Shown: positions 8,954-18,206, numbered from the stretch's first letter. The stretch is 64,000 bases of DNA from CALBPI01 sp038531945 (GCA_038531945.1 JBCBBH010000002.1:620001-684000); one strand, 5' to 3'. The notes: generated by a model from the letters alone, not told the origin. Translations and numbers: made by a program.

Positions 8954-9823
8954 TTGAATCTGTCTTCTGATCTCGACCGCGTGATCGGCCCCGTGTATGA
9001 GGCCTGGTCTGGAGACGATGCGAGTCCCGCTATCCTCGTCTGCGAGCATGCGGGAGTCGACATCCCGGTCCACCTGCGCGGGCAATACCCCAAGGATCTG
9101 CTGTCGACCCACTATGGTTCCGACCTTGGCAGCCGTGCCCTCACGCTGGCACTCGCTGAACGACTCAACGCGCCGGCGCTGTGCGCGCGCTATTCCCGCA
9201 TCGTTATCGACTGCAATCGTCGCCTCGATGATCCAACGTTGTTTTTGCCCGAGGCCGATGGGCTGGTGGTAGCTGCAAATCATTCGGTCGCGGTGCAGGA
9301 TCGTCATGACAGAGTGCATGGGATTTACGCGCCATGGCACGCGACAGTGGAGCGGGTACTGGAGCAGCGGCACGAAGCTGTGTCGAATCTCCTGTACGTC
9401 GCGGTGCACAGCTTTACCCCGACTCTCAACGGCCATCTGCGTCCTTGGGATGCAGGTTTGATGTGGGATCTGGATGATCGTGTCGCGCTAGGCGTCGGTA
9501 AGAGTCTGCAAGCAGAATCGGGTCTGACTGTCGGTATGAACGAGCCCTATTCCGGCAAGGCGATACAAGATTTTTCTATTGATTTTCATGCAGAAAGACA
9601 GGGTTTCTCGAATATTTCTATTGAGGTGCGCCAGGATCACCTGGCAACGGCGAACGGTGTAGAGGCTTGGGCGGATCGGTTGGCAAAAGCGCTGCGGCCG
9701 TTCGTCTCGGCTGCGCCGGTTCGGCTTGCCGCAGCAACCGACGGCCAGTCGCCGAGCTTTGCGACAGAGGCGGCCCAGTTTCTCGATGCAGCAGGCAAAT
9801 GGGGGGTGCAACGTGCTAGCTGA
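8954..9823 (+). CDS. N-formylglutamate amidohydrolase family protein
   Basis: The 289-residue product belongs to the N-formylglutamate amidohydrolase family, which hydrolyses N-formyl-L-glutamate to formate and glutamate at the end of one histidine-degradation route. Supporting motifs are LVCEHAG near residue 30, the THYGSDLG segment, RIVIDCNR and VAVHSFTP, with several conserved His and Asp that could bind a metal. No hut genes are nearby, so histidine breakdown is not supported by context and the true substrate may be another N-acyl amino acid. The start is uncertain: TTG 8954 gives the full frame, and upstream ATGs run into stops. The end overlaps the next gene by 11 nt, implying coupling to the GCS2-type ligase. 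Confidence 0.82.
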   Translation: MNLSSDLDRVIGPVYEAWSGDDASPAILVCEHAGVDIPVHLRGQYPKDLLSTHYGSDLGSRALTLALAERLNAPALCARYSRIVIDCNRRLDDPTLFLPEADGLVVAANHSVAVQDRHDRVHGIYAPWHATVERVLEQRHEAVSNLLYVAVHSFTPTLNGHLRPWDAGLMWDLDDRVALGVGKSLQAESGLTVGMNEPYSGKAIQDFSIDFHAERQGFSNISIEVRQDHLATANGVEAWADRLAKALRPFVSAAPVRLAAATDGQSPSFATEAAQFLDAAGKWGVQRAS

Positions 9824-10961
9824 TTTTCCCGATCTGACGCTCGGTATCGAAGAGGAGTACTTGCTGGTCGACAAAAAGACGGGGACGCTCGTAACCGATG
9901 CGCCGGAAGGCCTGTTGGAGGAATGCCAAACCGTCGCGCCCGATCAAGTCAGTCCGGAGTTCCTGCGATCGCAAATCGAGGTCGGCACCAAAGTTTGTCA
10001 CAGTCTGGCGGAAGCTCGTCAGGATCTCGCCGGTCTTCGAGATACCATCATCGGCATCACCGGTGAGTACGGCCTTGCGCCAATCGCAGCATCGAGTCAT
10101 CCGTCGGGGCAGTGGTGGCAGCAAAAAACGACGGATGGCGTACGTTACAACGCGTTGGCCAATGAAATGCAGACTGCAGCAAGGCGTTTGGTGATCTGCG
10201 GCATGCACGTGCATATCGGGGTTCCCGAGAATGCAATGCGCATCGATCTGCTGAACCAGTTGAGTTATTTCCTGCCGCACATGCTGGCACTGTCGACATC
10301 GTCGCCGTTCTGGGATGGCAGGAATACGGGGCTGAAATCCTACCGGCTCACGGTGTTCGATGCGCTGCCGCGGACCGGACTCCCGGAACGCTTCGCGAGC
10401 TACGCGGAGTACTGCCGTCATATCGAGGTACTCACGAACGCCGGGTTGATCGAGGACGCTTCGAAGATCTGGTGGGATATGCGCCCCAGCGTGCGCTACC
10501 CGACACTCGAGATGCGGGTCACCGACGTATGCACCCGATTGGACGACGCCGTGGCGATCGCGGCGCTCTATGCTTGCATCGTGCGAATGATGTATCGACT
10601 CCGCACCCACAATCAGCGTTGGCGTATTTACTCACCGATGCTGATTCGCGAAAACCGCTGGCGCGCGATCCGCTATGGGTTCGATGCCGGCATGATCGAC
10701 CTGGCTAAAGGCCGTGTGGTGTCGTTCAGCGACCTGCTTGAGGAGTTGATCGATCTGACAGCCGAGGACGCGCAGGCGCTGGATTGTGTTGCTGAGATCA
10801 ATTCGTTACGCGATATTTTGGTCCGCGGCAGCAGCGCGCATCAACAGGTCGCATGTTACGAGCAGGCCATCAGCGAAGGGGCGGATGAGCATGCTGCATT
10901 GCAGCAAGTTGTGCGGCATTTGGTCGAGGAAACGCGCGCGCACCAGCAATCCGGCGCCTGA
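9813..10961 (+). CDS. Carboxylate-amine ligase, GCS2 family (YbdK-like)
   Basis: The 382-residue protein is of the glutamate-cysteine ligase 2 family (YbdK type), ATP-grasp-like enzymes that join a gamma-carboxyl to an amine. Motifs: GIEEEYLLVD at the N-terminus, GMHVHIGV in the middle (metal/ATP site) and SVRYPTLEMRVTDVC. I chose GTG 9813, which leaves the usual family N-terminus and overlaps the preceding stop by 11 nt; the longer frame from 9726 overlaps the amidohydrolase too far. YbdK of Escherichia coli has only weak gamma-glutamylcysteine ligase activity and its natural substrate is unclear. Pairing with an N-acyl-glutamate hydrolase suggests a shared glutamyl-amide substrate, which is inference. 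Confidence 0.86.
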   Translation: MLADFPDLTLGIEEEYLLVDKKTGTLVTDAPEGLLEECQTVAPDQVSPEFLRSQIEVGTKVCHSLAEARQDLAGLRDTIIGITGEYGLAPIAASSHPSGQWWQQKTTDGVRYNALANEMQTAARRLVICGMHVHIGVPENAMRIDLLNQLSYFLPHMLALSTSSPFWDGRNTGLKSYRLTVFDALPRTGLPERFASYAEYCRHIEVLTNAGLIEDASKIWWDMRPSVRYPTLEMRVTDVCTRLDDAVAIAALYACIVRMMYRLRTHNQRWRIYSPMLIRENRWRAIRYGFDAGMIDLAKGRVVSFSDLLEELIDLTAEDAQALDCVAEINSLRDILVRGSSAHQQVACYEQAISEGADEHAALQQVVRHLVEETRAHQQSGA

Positions 10962-11018
10962 ATTACAGCCCGAATTCTGCGATACTTAAGGGCTGTTCAA
11001 AAGCTAGTGAGGGACACC

Positions 11019-12062
11019 ATGGCTTTGCTCCTTGAGAAACAGGATATATGCGATCTCGTGCGCGAAGTTGGCCTGGACCAACTCATCGCCGACACGATCG
11101 ATTGCCTCGCCGCCGATTTCGGGCGCTGGAATGACTTCGACAAGACCCCGCGCGTTGCGCACCACTACCCGCACGGTGTGATTGAGCTGATGCCGGTCAG
11201 CGACGCCAACCGCTACAGTTTTAAATACGTAACAGGCCATCCCGACAATCCTCGCGATGGCAAATTGACGGTCGCCGCATTCGGTGCGCTCGCAGACACC
11301 GATAGTGGCTACCCAGTGTTGGTTTCGGAAATGACGCTGCTCACTGCAATTCGCACGGCTGCGACGTCAGTTTTCGCAGCGCAATTGCTCGCACGTCGGG
11401 AGACCCCGGTCATGGCGCTGATCGGAACCGGTTGTCAGGCCGAGTTTCAATCCTACGGATTTCATCATTGTCTCGGTGTCCGCGAGATCCGTCATTTTGA
11501 TGTCGATCCCGATGCGACACGCAAGTTTGAACACAACATGGCGGGGCATCCGGTCAAGCTGGTGGCGTGCGCGGACGTGGATTCGGCGTGTGAGGGTGCT
11601 GACATCATATCCACCGTCACCGCAGATAAAGCCAACCGGACGGTCGTGAGCCGCAAGCACCTGCGGCCCGGAGTGCACTTCAACGGTGTGGGCGGCGATT
11701 GCCCAGGAAAGACGGAATTGGCGCCGGATATGTTGCCGGACCTGAAGATTGCCGTTGAATATGAGCCGCAGTCGCGAATTGAAGGGGAGATTCAAGCTCT
11801 GGATGCTGATGTTCCCGTTACGGAGTTATGGCAGGTGCTCAATGGCGACGTCGAACTTCGCAGTTCAGACGACGATATGACTCTGTTTGACTCGGTCGGA
11901 TTTGCTCTGGAGGACTACTCGGTGCTTCGGTGCGTTTACAAAAAATGTCGTGACCTCAACATCGGCCGCGAGAGCGACATAATTTTCACCCCGGACGATC
12001 CGAAAGATCTGTTTGGGGTGTTGGGTTCGGCGACCGGCGCGAGTACACGTCGAATCGCTTGA
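11019..12062 (+). CDS. Ornithine cyclodeaminase / mu-crystallin family protein
   Basis: The 347-residue product matches the ornithine cyclodeaminase/mu-crystallin family, NAD(P)-dependent enzymes that include ornithine cyclodeaminase (ornithine to proline), ketimine reductases and alanine dehydrogenases. Visible are the substrate-binding MPVSDANRYSFKYVTGHP region, the LTAIRTAATS helix, the nucleotide-binding ALIGTGCQAEFQ loop, and HFNGVGGDCPGKTEL near the C-terminal half. The length is typical. I chose ATG 11019, preceded by GAGGGA; a GTG 12 nt upstream is less likely. It follows the GCS2 gene by 57 nt. Exact substrate cannot be set from sequence. Confidence 0.87.
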   Translation: MALLLEKQDICDLVREVGLDQLIADTIDCLAADFGRWNDFDKTPRVAHHYPHGVIELMPVSDANRYSFKYVTGHPDNPRDGKLTVAAFGALADTDSGYPVLVSEMTLLTAIRTAATSVFAAQLLARRETPVMALIGTGCQAEFQSYGFHHCLGVREIRHFDVDPDATRKFEHNMAGHPVKLVACADVDSACEGADIISTVTADKANRTVVSRKHLRPGVHFNGVGGDCPGKTELAPDMLPDLKIAVEYEPQSRIEGEIQALDADVPVTELWQVLNGDVELRSSDDDMTLFDSVGFALEDYSVLRCVYKKCRDLNIGRESDIIFTPDDPKDLFGVLGSATGASTRRIA

Positions 12063-12130
12063 CGCTGAATCAACGGATTCGGCAGAGAATCTGATTTCCA
12101 TCGAGGCATTGATGCCAGGAGGGGGTTCCC

Positions 12131-12592
12131 ATGAAGGTGAGTTTCAAGATCAACGGCGCAACGCGAAGCGTTGAGGCCCCTGGCGATAAGCCGCTCCTGT
12201 GGGTAGTGCGCGAGGATTTGGGCTTGACCGGCAGCAAATTCGGCTGCGGCATCGCACAGTGCGGTGCGTGTACGGTACATCTAGATGGACAGCCGGTTCG
12301 CTCCTGCAGTGTCCCGGTGTCAGCGGTTGAAGGAAAGTCGGTCACGACGGTCGAAGGTGTGTCGTCAGCCGCAGCCAAAGCCGTCCGCGAAGCGTGGCGC
12401 GATCTCGATGTGGTTCAGTGCGGGTATTGCCAGTCCGGCCAGATGATGAGTGCGACCGCGTTGCTGGAGCGCAATCCGTCTCCATCGGACGAAGATATCG
12501 ATTCCGCAATGTCGGGCAATCTGTGCCGCTGCGCCACTTATCACCGTATCCGCGCGGCGATTCACGCCGCCGCCGACAAGTTGGAGGCTTGA
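12131..12592 (+). CDS. iorA: Molybdenum hydroxylase small subunit, isoquinoline 1-oxidoreductase alpha type ([2Fe-2S])
   Basis: The 153-residue protein carries two [2Fe-2S] clusters. The N-terminal plant-ferredoxin-like domain has CGIAQCGAC plus a later Cys (VRSCSV), and the C-terminal helical domain has CGYCQSGQ and NLCRCATY. It passes electrons from the molybdenum subunit encoded next. This two-subunit layout without a FAD subunit is the isoquinoline 1-oxidoreductase / aldehyde oxidase type, in which electrons usually leave through a cytochrome. A purine-rich GGAGGG lies upstream of the ATG. The stop is 3 nt before iorB, so they form one operon. The true substrate is unknown. Confidence 0.9.
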   Translation: MKVSFKINGATRSVEAPGDKPLLWVVREDLGLTGSKFGCGIAQCGACTVHLDGQPVRSCSVPVSAVEGKSVTTVEGVSSAAAKAVREAWRDLDVVQCGYCQSGQMMSATALLERNPSPSDEDIDSAMSGNLCRCATYHRIRAAIHAAADKLEA

Positions 12593-12595
12593 GTC

Positions 12596-14803
12596 ATGCG
12601 TAAATGGATGTCTTCGGCGGTCACAGAACCTCGAGTAACTCGCAGACGATTCCTGGCCGCGACAGGGTTTGGCGCAGCCGGCCTGGTGGTGGGTTGCGCG
12701 GAGCGTTCCACAACCGAGAGCACGGCCGATGCGAAAACTGCGGCAGAGCCGGGCGTCGAGTCTACGGATCTGAACGCGTTCATCCGGATCGGGAACGACG
12801 ACATGGTGACCGTGATCGTCAAGCACCTGGACAAGGGCCAGGGTGTAACGACGGGGTTGCCGACCATCGTGGCCGAGGAACTCGACGCGGATTGGTCGCA
12901 AATGCGAACCGAGTTCGCGCCGGCGGATGCGAAGCGCTACGCCAACCTCCTGTTCGGTATTCAGGGAACCGGCGGGTCGACCGCGATCGCGAATAGTTGG
13001 ATGCAGCTGCGCAACGCGGCTGCGACCGCGCGCGACTTGCTGGTGCGTGCGGCTGCGGAACAGTGGCAAGTGCCCGCGGGTGAAGTGACGATTGACGCCG
13101 GTCGTGTCCAACATGCCGCCAGTGGTCGTGAGAGCGGTTTCGGCGCACTTGTTTCGGCGGCGGGTCAACTCACGCCAATCGAGAACCCGACGCTCAAGAG
13201 CCCCGGTGATTTCAAATTGATTGGTACGCGTCAGGGTCGAATGGACTCCGATTCGAAAACCGATGGCAGCGCGCAATTTACGATTGATATCACACGCCCC
13301 GGTATGCGGTATGCAAGCGTTGCACATCCGCCGAAATTCGGTGCAACGGTTGCCAAAGTCGACGATGCGGCCGCGCGCGCTGTTGAAGGCGTGGTCGATG
13401 TTGTCGAAATCCCGCGTGGTGTTGCGGTGGTGGCCGACAGCTTCTGGACCGCGAAGAAAGCTCGTGATCTGCTGGTTATCGAATGGGACGAAACCAAGGC
13501 TGAACAACGTGGCACCGATCAGCTGATGGCAGATTTTCGAGCGCTCGCTGATGCGGATGAAGCACCTGTCGCCCGTAAAGACGGCGACGTCGCTGCAGCC
13601 TTTGGTGCAGCCAGTCGAACAATAGAGCACGAATTCGAATTGCCCTATCTCGCGCATGCGACGATGGAGCCAATGGACTGCGTTGTCGAGCTCGGTGAAG
13701 ATCGTTGCGACATTTGGACGGGATCGCAAATACAGACATTGGACCAGGGCGCCGCAGCAGCGGCGACCGGATTGCCTCCGTCTTCAATCAATATCCACAC
13801 GCAGTTTGCTGGTGGCAGTTTCGGTCGACGCGCCGTACCCGATAGCGATTTCGTCGTGGAAGCGATCGACATTGCCAAAGCAACCGAGGGTGCCTATCCG
13901 GTCAAGCTGATCTGGACTCGAGAAAACGATATGGCGGCGGGCCGCTATCGTCCAATAGGCATTCACCGTGTCCGCGCCGCGATCGATGAGGCAGGGCGCC
14001 CAAGCGCATGGCAGCATCGAATCGTCACGCACTCATTCATGGTCGGTACGCCATTTGAATCGAGCTCGATCGTCGATGGCATCGATAGCAGCGCCGTTGA
14101 AGGTGCTGCCAATTTGCCCTACACCGTCGACAACATCCATGTCGATTTGCAGCTTGCGCGCGTGGATGTCCCGGTCCTTTGGTGGCGATCCGTTGGTCAT
14201 ACGCACAACGGCTGGGTTACGGAAGTAATGATCGACCAGTTGGCGCATGCCGCGGGCGAAGACCCGGTCGCCTACCGCTTGGGTCTTTTGGAGAACCACC
14301 CGCGCCATCGAGGTGTGCTCGAACTCGCAACCGCCAAAGCCGATTGGTCGACGCCGACGCCGGAAGGCCTGTTCCGGGGTGTCGCAGTGCACGAGTCCTT
14401 TGGTAGCTTCGTTGCACAAGTTGCAGAAGTGCGGGTCGACGACGGTCGCCTCAAGGTGGAGCGAGTGGTGGCTGCGGTCGACTGTGGTGTGGCGATTAAT
14501 CCGGACGTCATTGCTGCGCAGGTAGAAGGTGCTATCGGTATGGGGCTCGGTGCCTTCATGCGTGAGGCCGTTCATCTGGACGATGGTGTTGTCCGAGAGC
14601 AAAACTTCCACATGTACCGTCCACTTCGTATCAACGAGATGCCGAAAGTCGAAGTCCATATCGTGGCGTCTGATGAGGCGCCAACCGGAATCGGAGAGCC
14701 TGGGTTGCCGCCGTTGGCGCCGGCGGTAACGAATGCGGTCTTTGCGGCAACCGGTCAGGTGATCACGCGGTTACCGCTCGCGAACCAACTCTCGAAGGCC
14801 TGA
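12596..14803 (+). CDS. iorB: Molybdopterin-binding hydroxylase large subunit, isoquinoline 1-oxidoreductase beta type
   Basis: The 735-residue protein is a xanthine-oxidase-family molybdopterin subunit. The N-terminus has a twin-arginine motif RRRFLAA (residues 16-22), a hydrophobic segment and VVGC with Cys34, so it is probably exported folded by Tat and may be lipid-anchored. Substrate-channel and cofactor segments include GGSFGRRAV, WWRSVGHTHNGW and, near the C-terminus, GIGEPGLPPLAP with the family catalytic Glu. IorA has no export signal and is presumably carried out with it. No cytochrome subunit gene is adjacent, so the electron acceptor is not encoded here. The substrate may be an N-heterocycle or an aldehyde. 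Confidence 0.9.
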   Translation: MRKWMSSAVTEPRVTRRRFLAATGFGAAGLVVGCAERSTTESTADAKTAAEPGVESTDLNAFIRIGNDDMVTVIVKHLDKGQGVTTGLPTIVAEELDADWSQMRTEFAPADAKRYANLLFGIQGTGGSTAIANSWMQLRNAAATARDLLVRAAAEQWQVPAGEVTIDAGRVQHAASGRESGFGALVSAAGQLTPIENPTLKSPGDFKLIGTRQGRMDSDSKTDGSAQFTIDITRPGMRYASVAHPPKFGATVAKVDDAAARAVEGVVDVVEIPRGVAVVADSFWTAKKARDLLVIEWDETKAEQRGTDQLMADFRALADADEAPVARKDGDVAAAFGAASRTIEHEFELPYLAHATMEPMDCVVELGEDRCDIWTGSQIQTLDQGAAAAATGLPPSSINIHTQFAGGSFGRRAVPDSDFVVEAIDIAKATEGAYPVKLIWTRENDMAAGRYRPIGIHRVRAAIDEAGRPSAWQHRIVTHSFMVGTPFESSSIVDGIDSSAVEGAANLPYTVDNIHVDLQLARVDVPVLWWRSVGHTHNGWVTEVMIDQLAHAAGEDPVAYRLGLLENHPRHRGVLELATAKADWSTPTPEGLFRGVAVHESFGSFVAQVAEVRVDDGRLKVERVVAAVDCGVAINPDVIAAQVEGAIGMGLGAFMREAVHLDDGVVREQNFHMYRPLRINEMPKVEVHIVASDEAPTGIGEPGLPPLAPAVTNAVFAATGQVITRLPLANQLSKA

Positions 14804-14822
14804 CCGCGGGGGATGCACTGGC

Positions 14823-16334
14823 TTGTCCGTCGCGTCTGAAGTTGATCAACTACCGGTCATTATCGGCGTAGGGCAGGCTCGTAGATTCTGGAACGGTGAC
14901 GGCGATGCGCCCAGCCCGGTTTCGTTGGCGAGCGCGGCGATCGAGCACGCATTGCGAGATTGCCGATGCGCAGATCCTCATCGCTTGCGCGACGGAATCG
15001 ACACGTTGTTTTGCGTGCGTACGATGCGCGATTCCCTACCGGGACTCGACGATCCCCAGACTCGCTACGATGACCTTCCTGCGTCGATTGCCGATAGCGT
15101 GGGCTTGAGTGTTACCTCCAGCATCTATTCGGCTGTGGGCGGTGACCAGCCGCAAAGTCTTGTGTACGAGGCATGCCGCGACGTTTTCAGTGGCGAGCGC
15201 GAGTGTGTGGCCATTGTCGGTGCCGAGGCGACTGCGGCGGTGAAGTTGGCTCGGCGAAAGCAACTCGAGCTGGATTGGTCGTTGACAGCACCGACGCAGT
15301 CTGAGGACCGTGGGTTTGGTGAGATGATTATCACCCCCTATGAGTTTTCCAATGGACTCGGTTTGCCCAAGTACAGTTACGCGTTTGTCGATCATGCATT
15401 GCGCGCCCGGTACGGATGGTCGATTGAGCAATACCGGCAACGCGTCGGTCGACTGCTCGCCGGATTTTCCGAGGTTGCCGTAGACAACGATCACGCATGT
15501 TTTCGCGATCCAAAAGATGCTGCATTTCTGAGTACACCTTCGGATGCTAATCCGCTGATCGCTGATCCCTTTCTGAAGTGGTTTATGGCACAGGATTCGG
15601 TTAATCTGGGCGCCGCTGTGATCATCACGTCCGTTTCGAACGCCCGTGCGATGGGCGTGCCCGAGTCACAGTGGGTGTATTTGCATAGCTTCGCGAGCGC
15701 GCGCGATTGTGCGCTGGTGCACCGGCAGGATCTGTCGCATTCAGAACCCATGCGAGCGGTTCTGTCCGAGGTTTTGGATCGAGCCTCGCTAGCCGTCGAT
15801 GATATTGATGCGTTGGATTTGTATAGCTGCTTTCCATCGGTGGTTTTGCTCGCGTGTGAGTACCTCGGGATCGACCCAATGTCACGACCGTTGACGGTGA
15901 CTGGCGGGCTACCTTTTTTCGGTGGGCCCGGGAACAACTACTCATTGCACGCCATCGCCGAGGTCGTGGCGCGATGTCGTGCGCGGCCTGAAACGAATGC
16001 ATTGGTTCTGGCAAACGGCGGGTATCTATCGAAACTTGCCGCGGCGACGTATTCCGCCGCTGCACCCAATTCGCCAGAGGCGATGTTCGCGTCCGAGACG
16101 ACGGTAACGCCCGTCGATGACGCTGTCGCAATCGATGAGTCGATCAACAACGACGCTCGAATCGAAAGTTATTGTGTTGCGCATGAGCGGACCGGCCCTC
16201 GATTTGCGCTGCTGATGACTCGCTCGGAACAAGGTCGGGCACTGGCTCGAGTACAGGAGGCAGCGACTCTGGCGCGTTTTACTTCGGTTGATCCGATTGG
16301 TTTGTCTGTCCGCGAATTCAACGACAATGTCTGA
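14823..16334 (+). CDS. Thiolase-like acetyl-CoA acetyltransferase family protein
   Basis: The 503-residue protein resembles the thiolase-like family often annotated acetyl-CoA acetyltransferase. Visible are an N-terminal VIIGVGQ, the VAIVGAEAT region, DALDLYSCFPS and TGGLPFFGGPGNNYSLHA near residues 360-380, and ANGGYLSK towards the C-terminus. The central YSCF and GGPGNNYSLHA segments are the usual active-site neighbourhood, although the classical thiolase Cys arrangement is not obvious by eye. The start is TTG 14823 with a G-rich stretch upstream; an ATG at 14813 is out of frame. The end overlaps dusA. Likely role is acyl-CoA condensation or cleavage in lipid or sterol-like catabolism; this is inference. 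Confidence 0.75.
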   Translation: MSVASEVDQLPVIIGVGQARRFWNGDGDAPSPVSLASAAIEHALRDCRCADPHRLRDGIDTLFCVRTMRDSLPGLDDPQTRYDDLPASIADSVGLSVTSSIYSAVGGDQPQSLVYEACRDVFSGERECVAIVGAEATAAVKLARRKQLELDWSLTAPTQSEDRGFGEMIITPYEFSNGLGLPKYSYAFVDHALRARYGWSIEQYRQRVGRLLAGFSEVAVDNDHACFRDPKDAAFLSTPSDANPLIADPFLKWFMAQDSVNLGAAVIITSVSNARAMGVPESQWVYLHSFASARDCALVHRQDLSHSEPMRAVLSEVLDRASLAVDDIDALDLYSCFPSVVLLACEYLGIDPMSRPLTVTGGLPFFGGPGNNYSLHAIAEVVARCRARPETNALVLANGGYLSKLAAATYSAAAPNSPEAMFASETTVTPVDDAVAIDESINNDARIESYCVAHERTGPRFALLMTRSEQGRALARVQEAATLARFTSVDPIGLSVREFNDNV

Positions 16335-17304
16335 CGCTCAAGCGCCGAAGTCGATCGCGGTGGCGCCAATGATGGATTGGACGGATCGCCATTGTCGGTA
16401 CCTCCATCGGCTGTTGTCACCTTCGGCCGTGCTCTATACGGAGATGGTGACCGCCGCAGCACTGGCCCACGGCGATGCAGACCGGTTACTCGCGTTCAAC
16501 AACGAAGAGCATCCTGTGGTACTGCAAGTCGGTGGCAGCGATCCCGAAATGATGGCAGACGCTGCAGAACTCGGTGAGCGGGCAGGTTACGACGCGATCA
16601 ACATCAATGTGGGTTGTCCGAGTGATCGTGTGCAGAGCGGCAGATTCGGCGCCTGCCTGATGGCGGAGCCGGAGACGGTGGCAGCGTGCTTCCAGAAAAT
16701 GTCGGATCGGGTCGCAATTCCCGTCACCGTCAAGACGCGGCTGGGCATCGATAATCACGACAGTGATGCGTTTTTCAACCGGTTTGTCGATACGGTTGCC
16801 GATGCGGGCTGCACCCACTTCGATGTTCACGCGCGCATTGCAATTCTTGCAGGTCTCAGTCCAAAGCAGAATCGAGAGGTCCCGCCGCTGAATTACGCTC
16901 GGGTATTCGACCTGAAGCAGCGCCGACCGGAACTGCAGGTCCATTTGAACGGTGGCGTTCGAAGCGCGGCAAGCGCTAACGATCATCTCGCAAGGGTGGA
17001 CGGCGTAATGATCGGTCGCGAGGCGTATCAAAATCCCTGGTCGCTTACCGGGTTCGAGCGCTTGCTACAGCCAGGTTATGCGTGTGACCGTGATGCAGTG
17101 GTCATGGAGATGGTGCGGTACGCGCAACGCGTCATTGGTCACAATCGTGTTCAGCTCAAGCACATTACCCGGCATATGCTCGGACTGTTTTCAGGGCAGC
17201 CTGGCGCGAAGCAGTGGCGACGAATGTTGTCAGAACGTGCGCACCTGCCAGAGTCAACCGCCGATCTGATATTGCGAGCGGCATCGTTTGTCGTCGCGGC
17301 ATGA
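16327..17304 (+). CDS. dusA: tRNA-dihydrouridine synthase A
   Basis: The 325-residue product is an FMN-dependent enzyme reducing uridine to dihydrouridine in the tRNA D-loop. DusA hallmarks are APMMDWTDRHCRY at the N-terminus, LYTEMVT, and NVGCPSDRVQSGRFGACLM, which contains the catalytic Cys. HLNGGVR and DGVMIGREAYQNPW supply the phosphate/FMN-binding end of the barrel. I chose ATG 16327, which overlaps the preceding stop (ATGTCTGA) and starts close to the conserved APMMDWTD; an earlier in-frame start at 16288 adds 13 unrelated residues. It is the last gene of the run that starts at 8954. Confidence 0.93.
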   Translation: MSDAQAPKSIAVAPMMDWTDRHCRYLHRLLSPSAVLYTEMVTAAALAHGDADRLLAFNNEEHPVVLQVGGSDPEMMADAAELGERAGYDAININVGCPSDRVQSGRFGACLMAEPETVAACFQKMSDRVAIPVTVKTRLGIDNHDSDAFFNRFVDTVADAGCTHFDVHARIAILAGLSPKQNREVPPLNYARVFDLKQRRPELQVHLNGGVRSAASANDHLARVDGVMIGREAYQNPWSLTGFERLLQPGYACDRDAVVMEMVRYAQRVIGHNRVQLKHITRHMLGLFSGQPGAKQWRRMLSERAHLPESTADLILRAASFVVAA

Positions 17305-17326
17305 TTCAGTAACACCGGTTTTCTTG

Positions 17327-17355
17327 TTGGCAGCCTCGCGAGAGACCTCTACACT
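17327..17355 (+). promoter_or_regulatory. Sigma70 promoter of the methyltransferase gene
   Basis: TTGGCA (17327-17332), exactly 17 nt of spacer, then TACACT (17350-17355), about 39 nt before the start codon. The match to the -35/-10 consensus is good. Confidence 0.65.
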
Positions 17356-17393
17356 GCGCGCAGGTTCTACGGTCCGGAACAAAGAGATCACTC

Positions 17394-18206
17394 ATGGCAA
17401 CGCCGAAATCCAAGCCGTCTGCAGCGGATAAAGCCGACAAACACGAGCTCTACGAAGCTTCGGTGCAGGACGTCGAAACAGAGGTCGACTTTCTGGTTGA
17501 AACCTACGTCGGATTGCGCGGACGAGAGCCGGTGTGCTTTCGCGAGGACTTCTGTGGCACAGCCAGCGCTGCGTGCGAGTGGGTTCGTCGCGATTCATCA
17601 AAGCAGGCTATAGGAGTGGATCTCGATCGGCCAACTCTGGACTGGGGAATCGAAAACCGCGTCTCTCATCTGGACGCGGCTCAACAATTGCGGGTCCGTC
17701 TGGTTCATGGCGATGTATTGACCGTTGACGAGCGAGACGCGGATATCATCGGCGCGTTCAATTTTTCCTACTGCATCTTCAAAACCCGCGATCAACTGCG
17801 TGAATATTTTCAAAATGCCCGGCGTGGACTGCGCCCGGATGGACTGTTTGTGCTCGACGCTTTCGGTGGGTCTGAAGCACTGACCGAAATGAAAGAGAAG
17901 ACCAAACTGGATGGTTTCACCTATGTGTGGCACCAGGCGAAGTATCATCCAGTGACCGCCCATACGCTGTGTCATATTCATTTCCACTTTCCCGATGGGT
18001 CGAAGATGAAAAAGGCATTCACGTACGACTGGCGCCTGTGGACGTTGCCGGAAATTCAGGAGTTGCTGCTTGAGGCAGGATTCGGCTCCGCAGAGGTCTA
18101 CTGGGAGGGTACGGATGACGACGGCGACGGCAATGGGGTCTACGAGCCGAGTGACACCGGGGATGCCGATCCAGCATGGATCGCGTACATCGTGGCGCAG
18201 CAGTAG
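17394..18206 (+). CDS. Class I SAM-dependent methyltransferase
   Basis: The 270-residue cytosolic protein has a Rossmann methyltransferase core. Motif I is in EDFCGTASAACEW, followed by AIGVDLD for the adenosine ribose and an acidic HGDV strand; a further strand is FNFSYCIF and the post-motif helix LRPDGLFVLDAFGG. A basic, Ala/Lys-rich N-terminus and an acidic Asp-rich loop near residues 238-250 (DDDGDGNG) flank the core. The substrate is not recognisable. It has its own promoter and is not closely coupled to neighbours. Confidence 0.82.
   Translation: MATPKSKPSAADKADKHELYEASVQDVETEVDFLVETYVGLRGREPVCFREDFCGTASAACEWVRRDSSKQAIGVDLDRPTLDWGIENRVSHLDAAQQLRVRLVHGDVLTVDERDADIIGAFNFSYCIFKTRDQLREYFQNARRGLRPDGLFVLDAFGGSEALTEMKEKTKLDGFTYVWHQAKYHPVTAHTLCHIHFHFPDGSKMKKAFTYDWRLWTLPEIQELLLEAGFGSAEVYWEGTDDDGDGNGVYEPSDTGDADPAWIAYIVAQQ

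Noticed and set aside
8264..9436. Minus-strand open frame opposite the EAL domain and amidohydrolase
   Set aside because: It crosses two well-supported plus-strand genes and has no recognisable features.
12365..13729. Long minus-strand open frame opposite iorA and iorB
   Set aside because: The plus-strand IorA and IorB products have clear cofactor motifs; the antisense product is rich in Arg and His with no recognisable domain, as expected from a shadow of GC-rich coding DNA.
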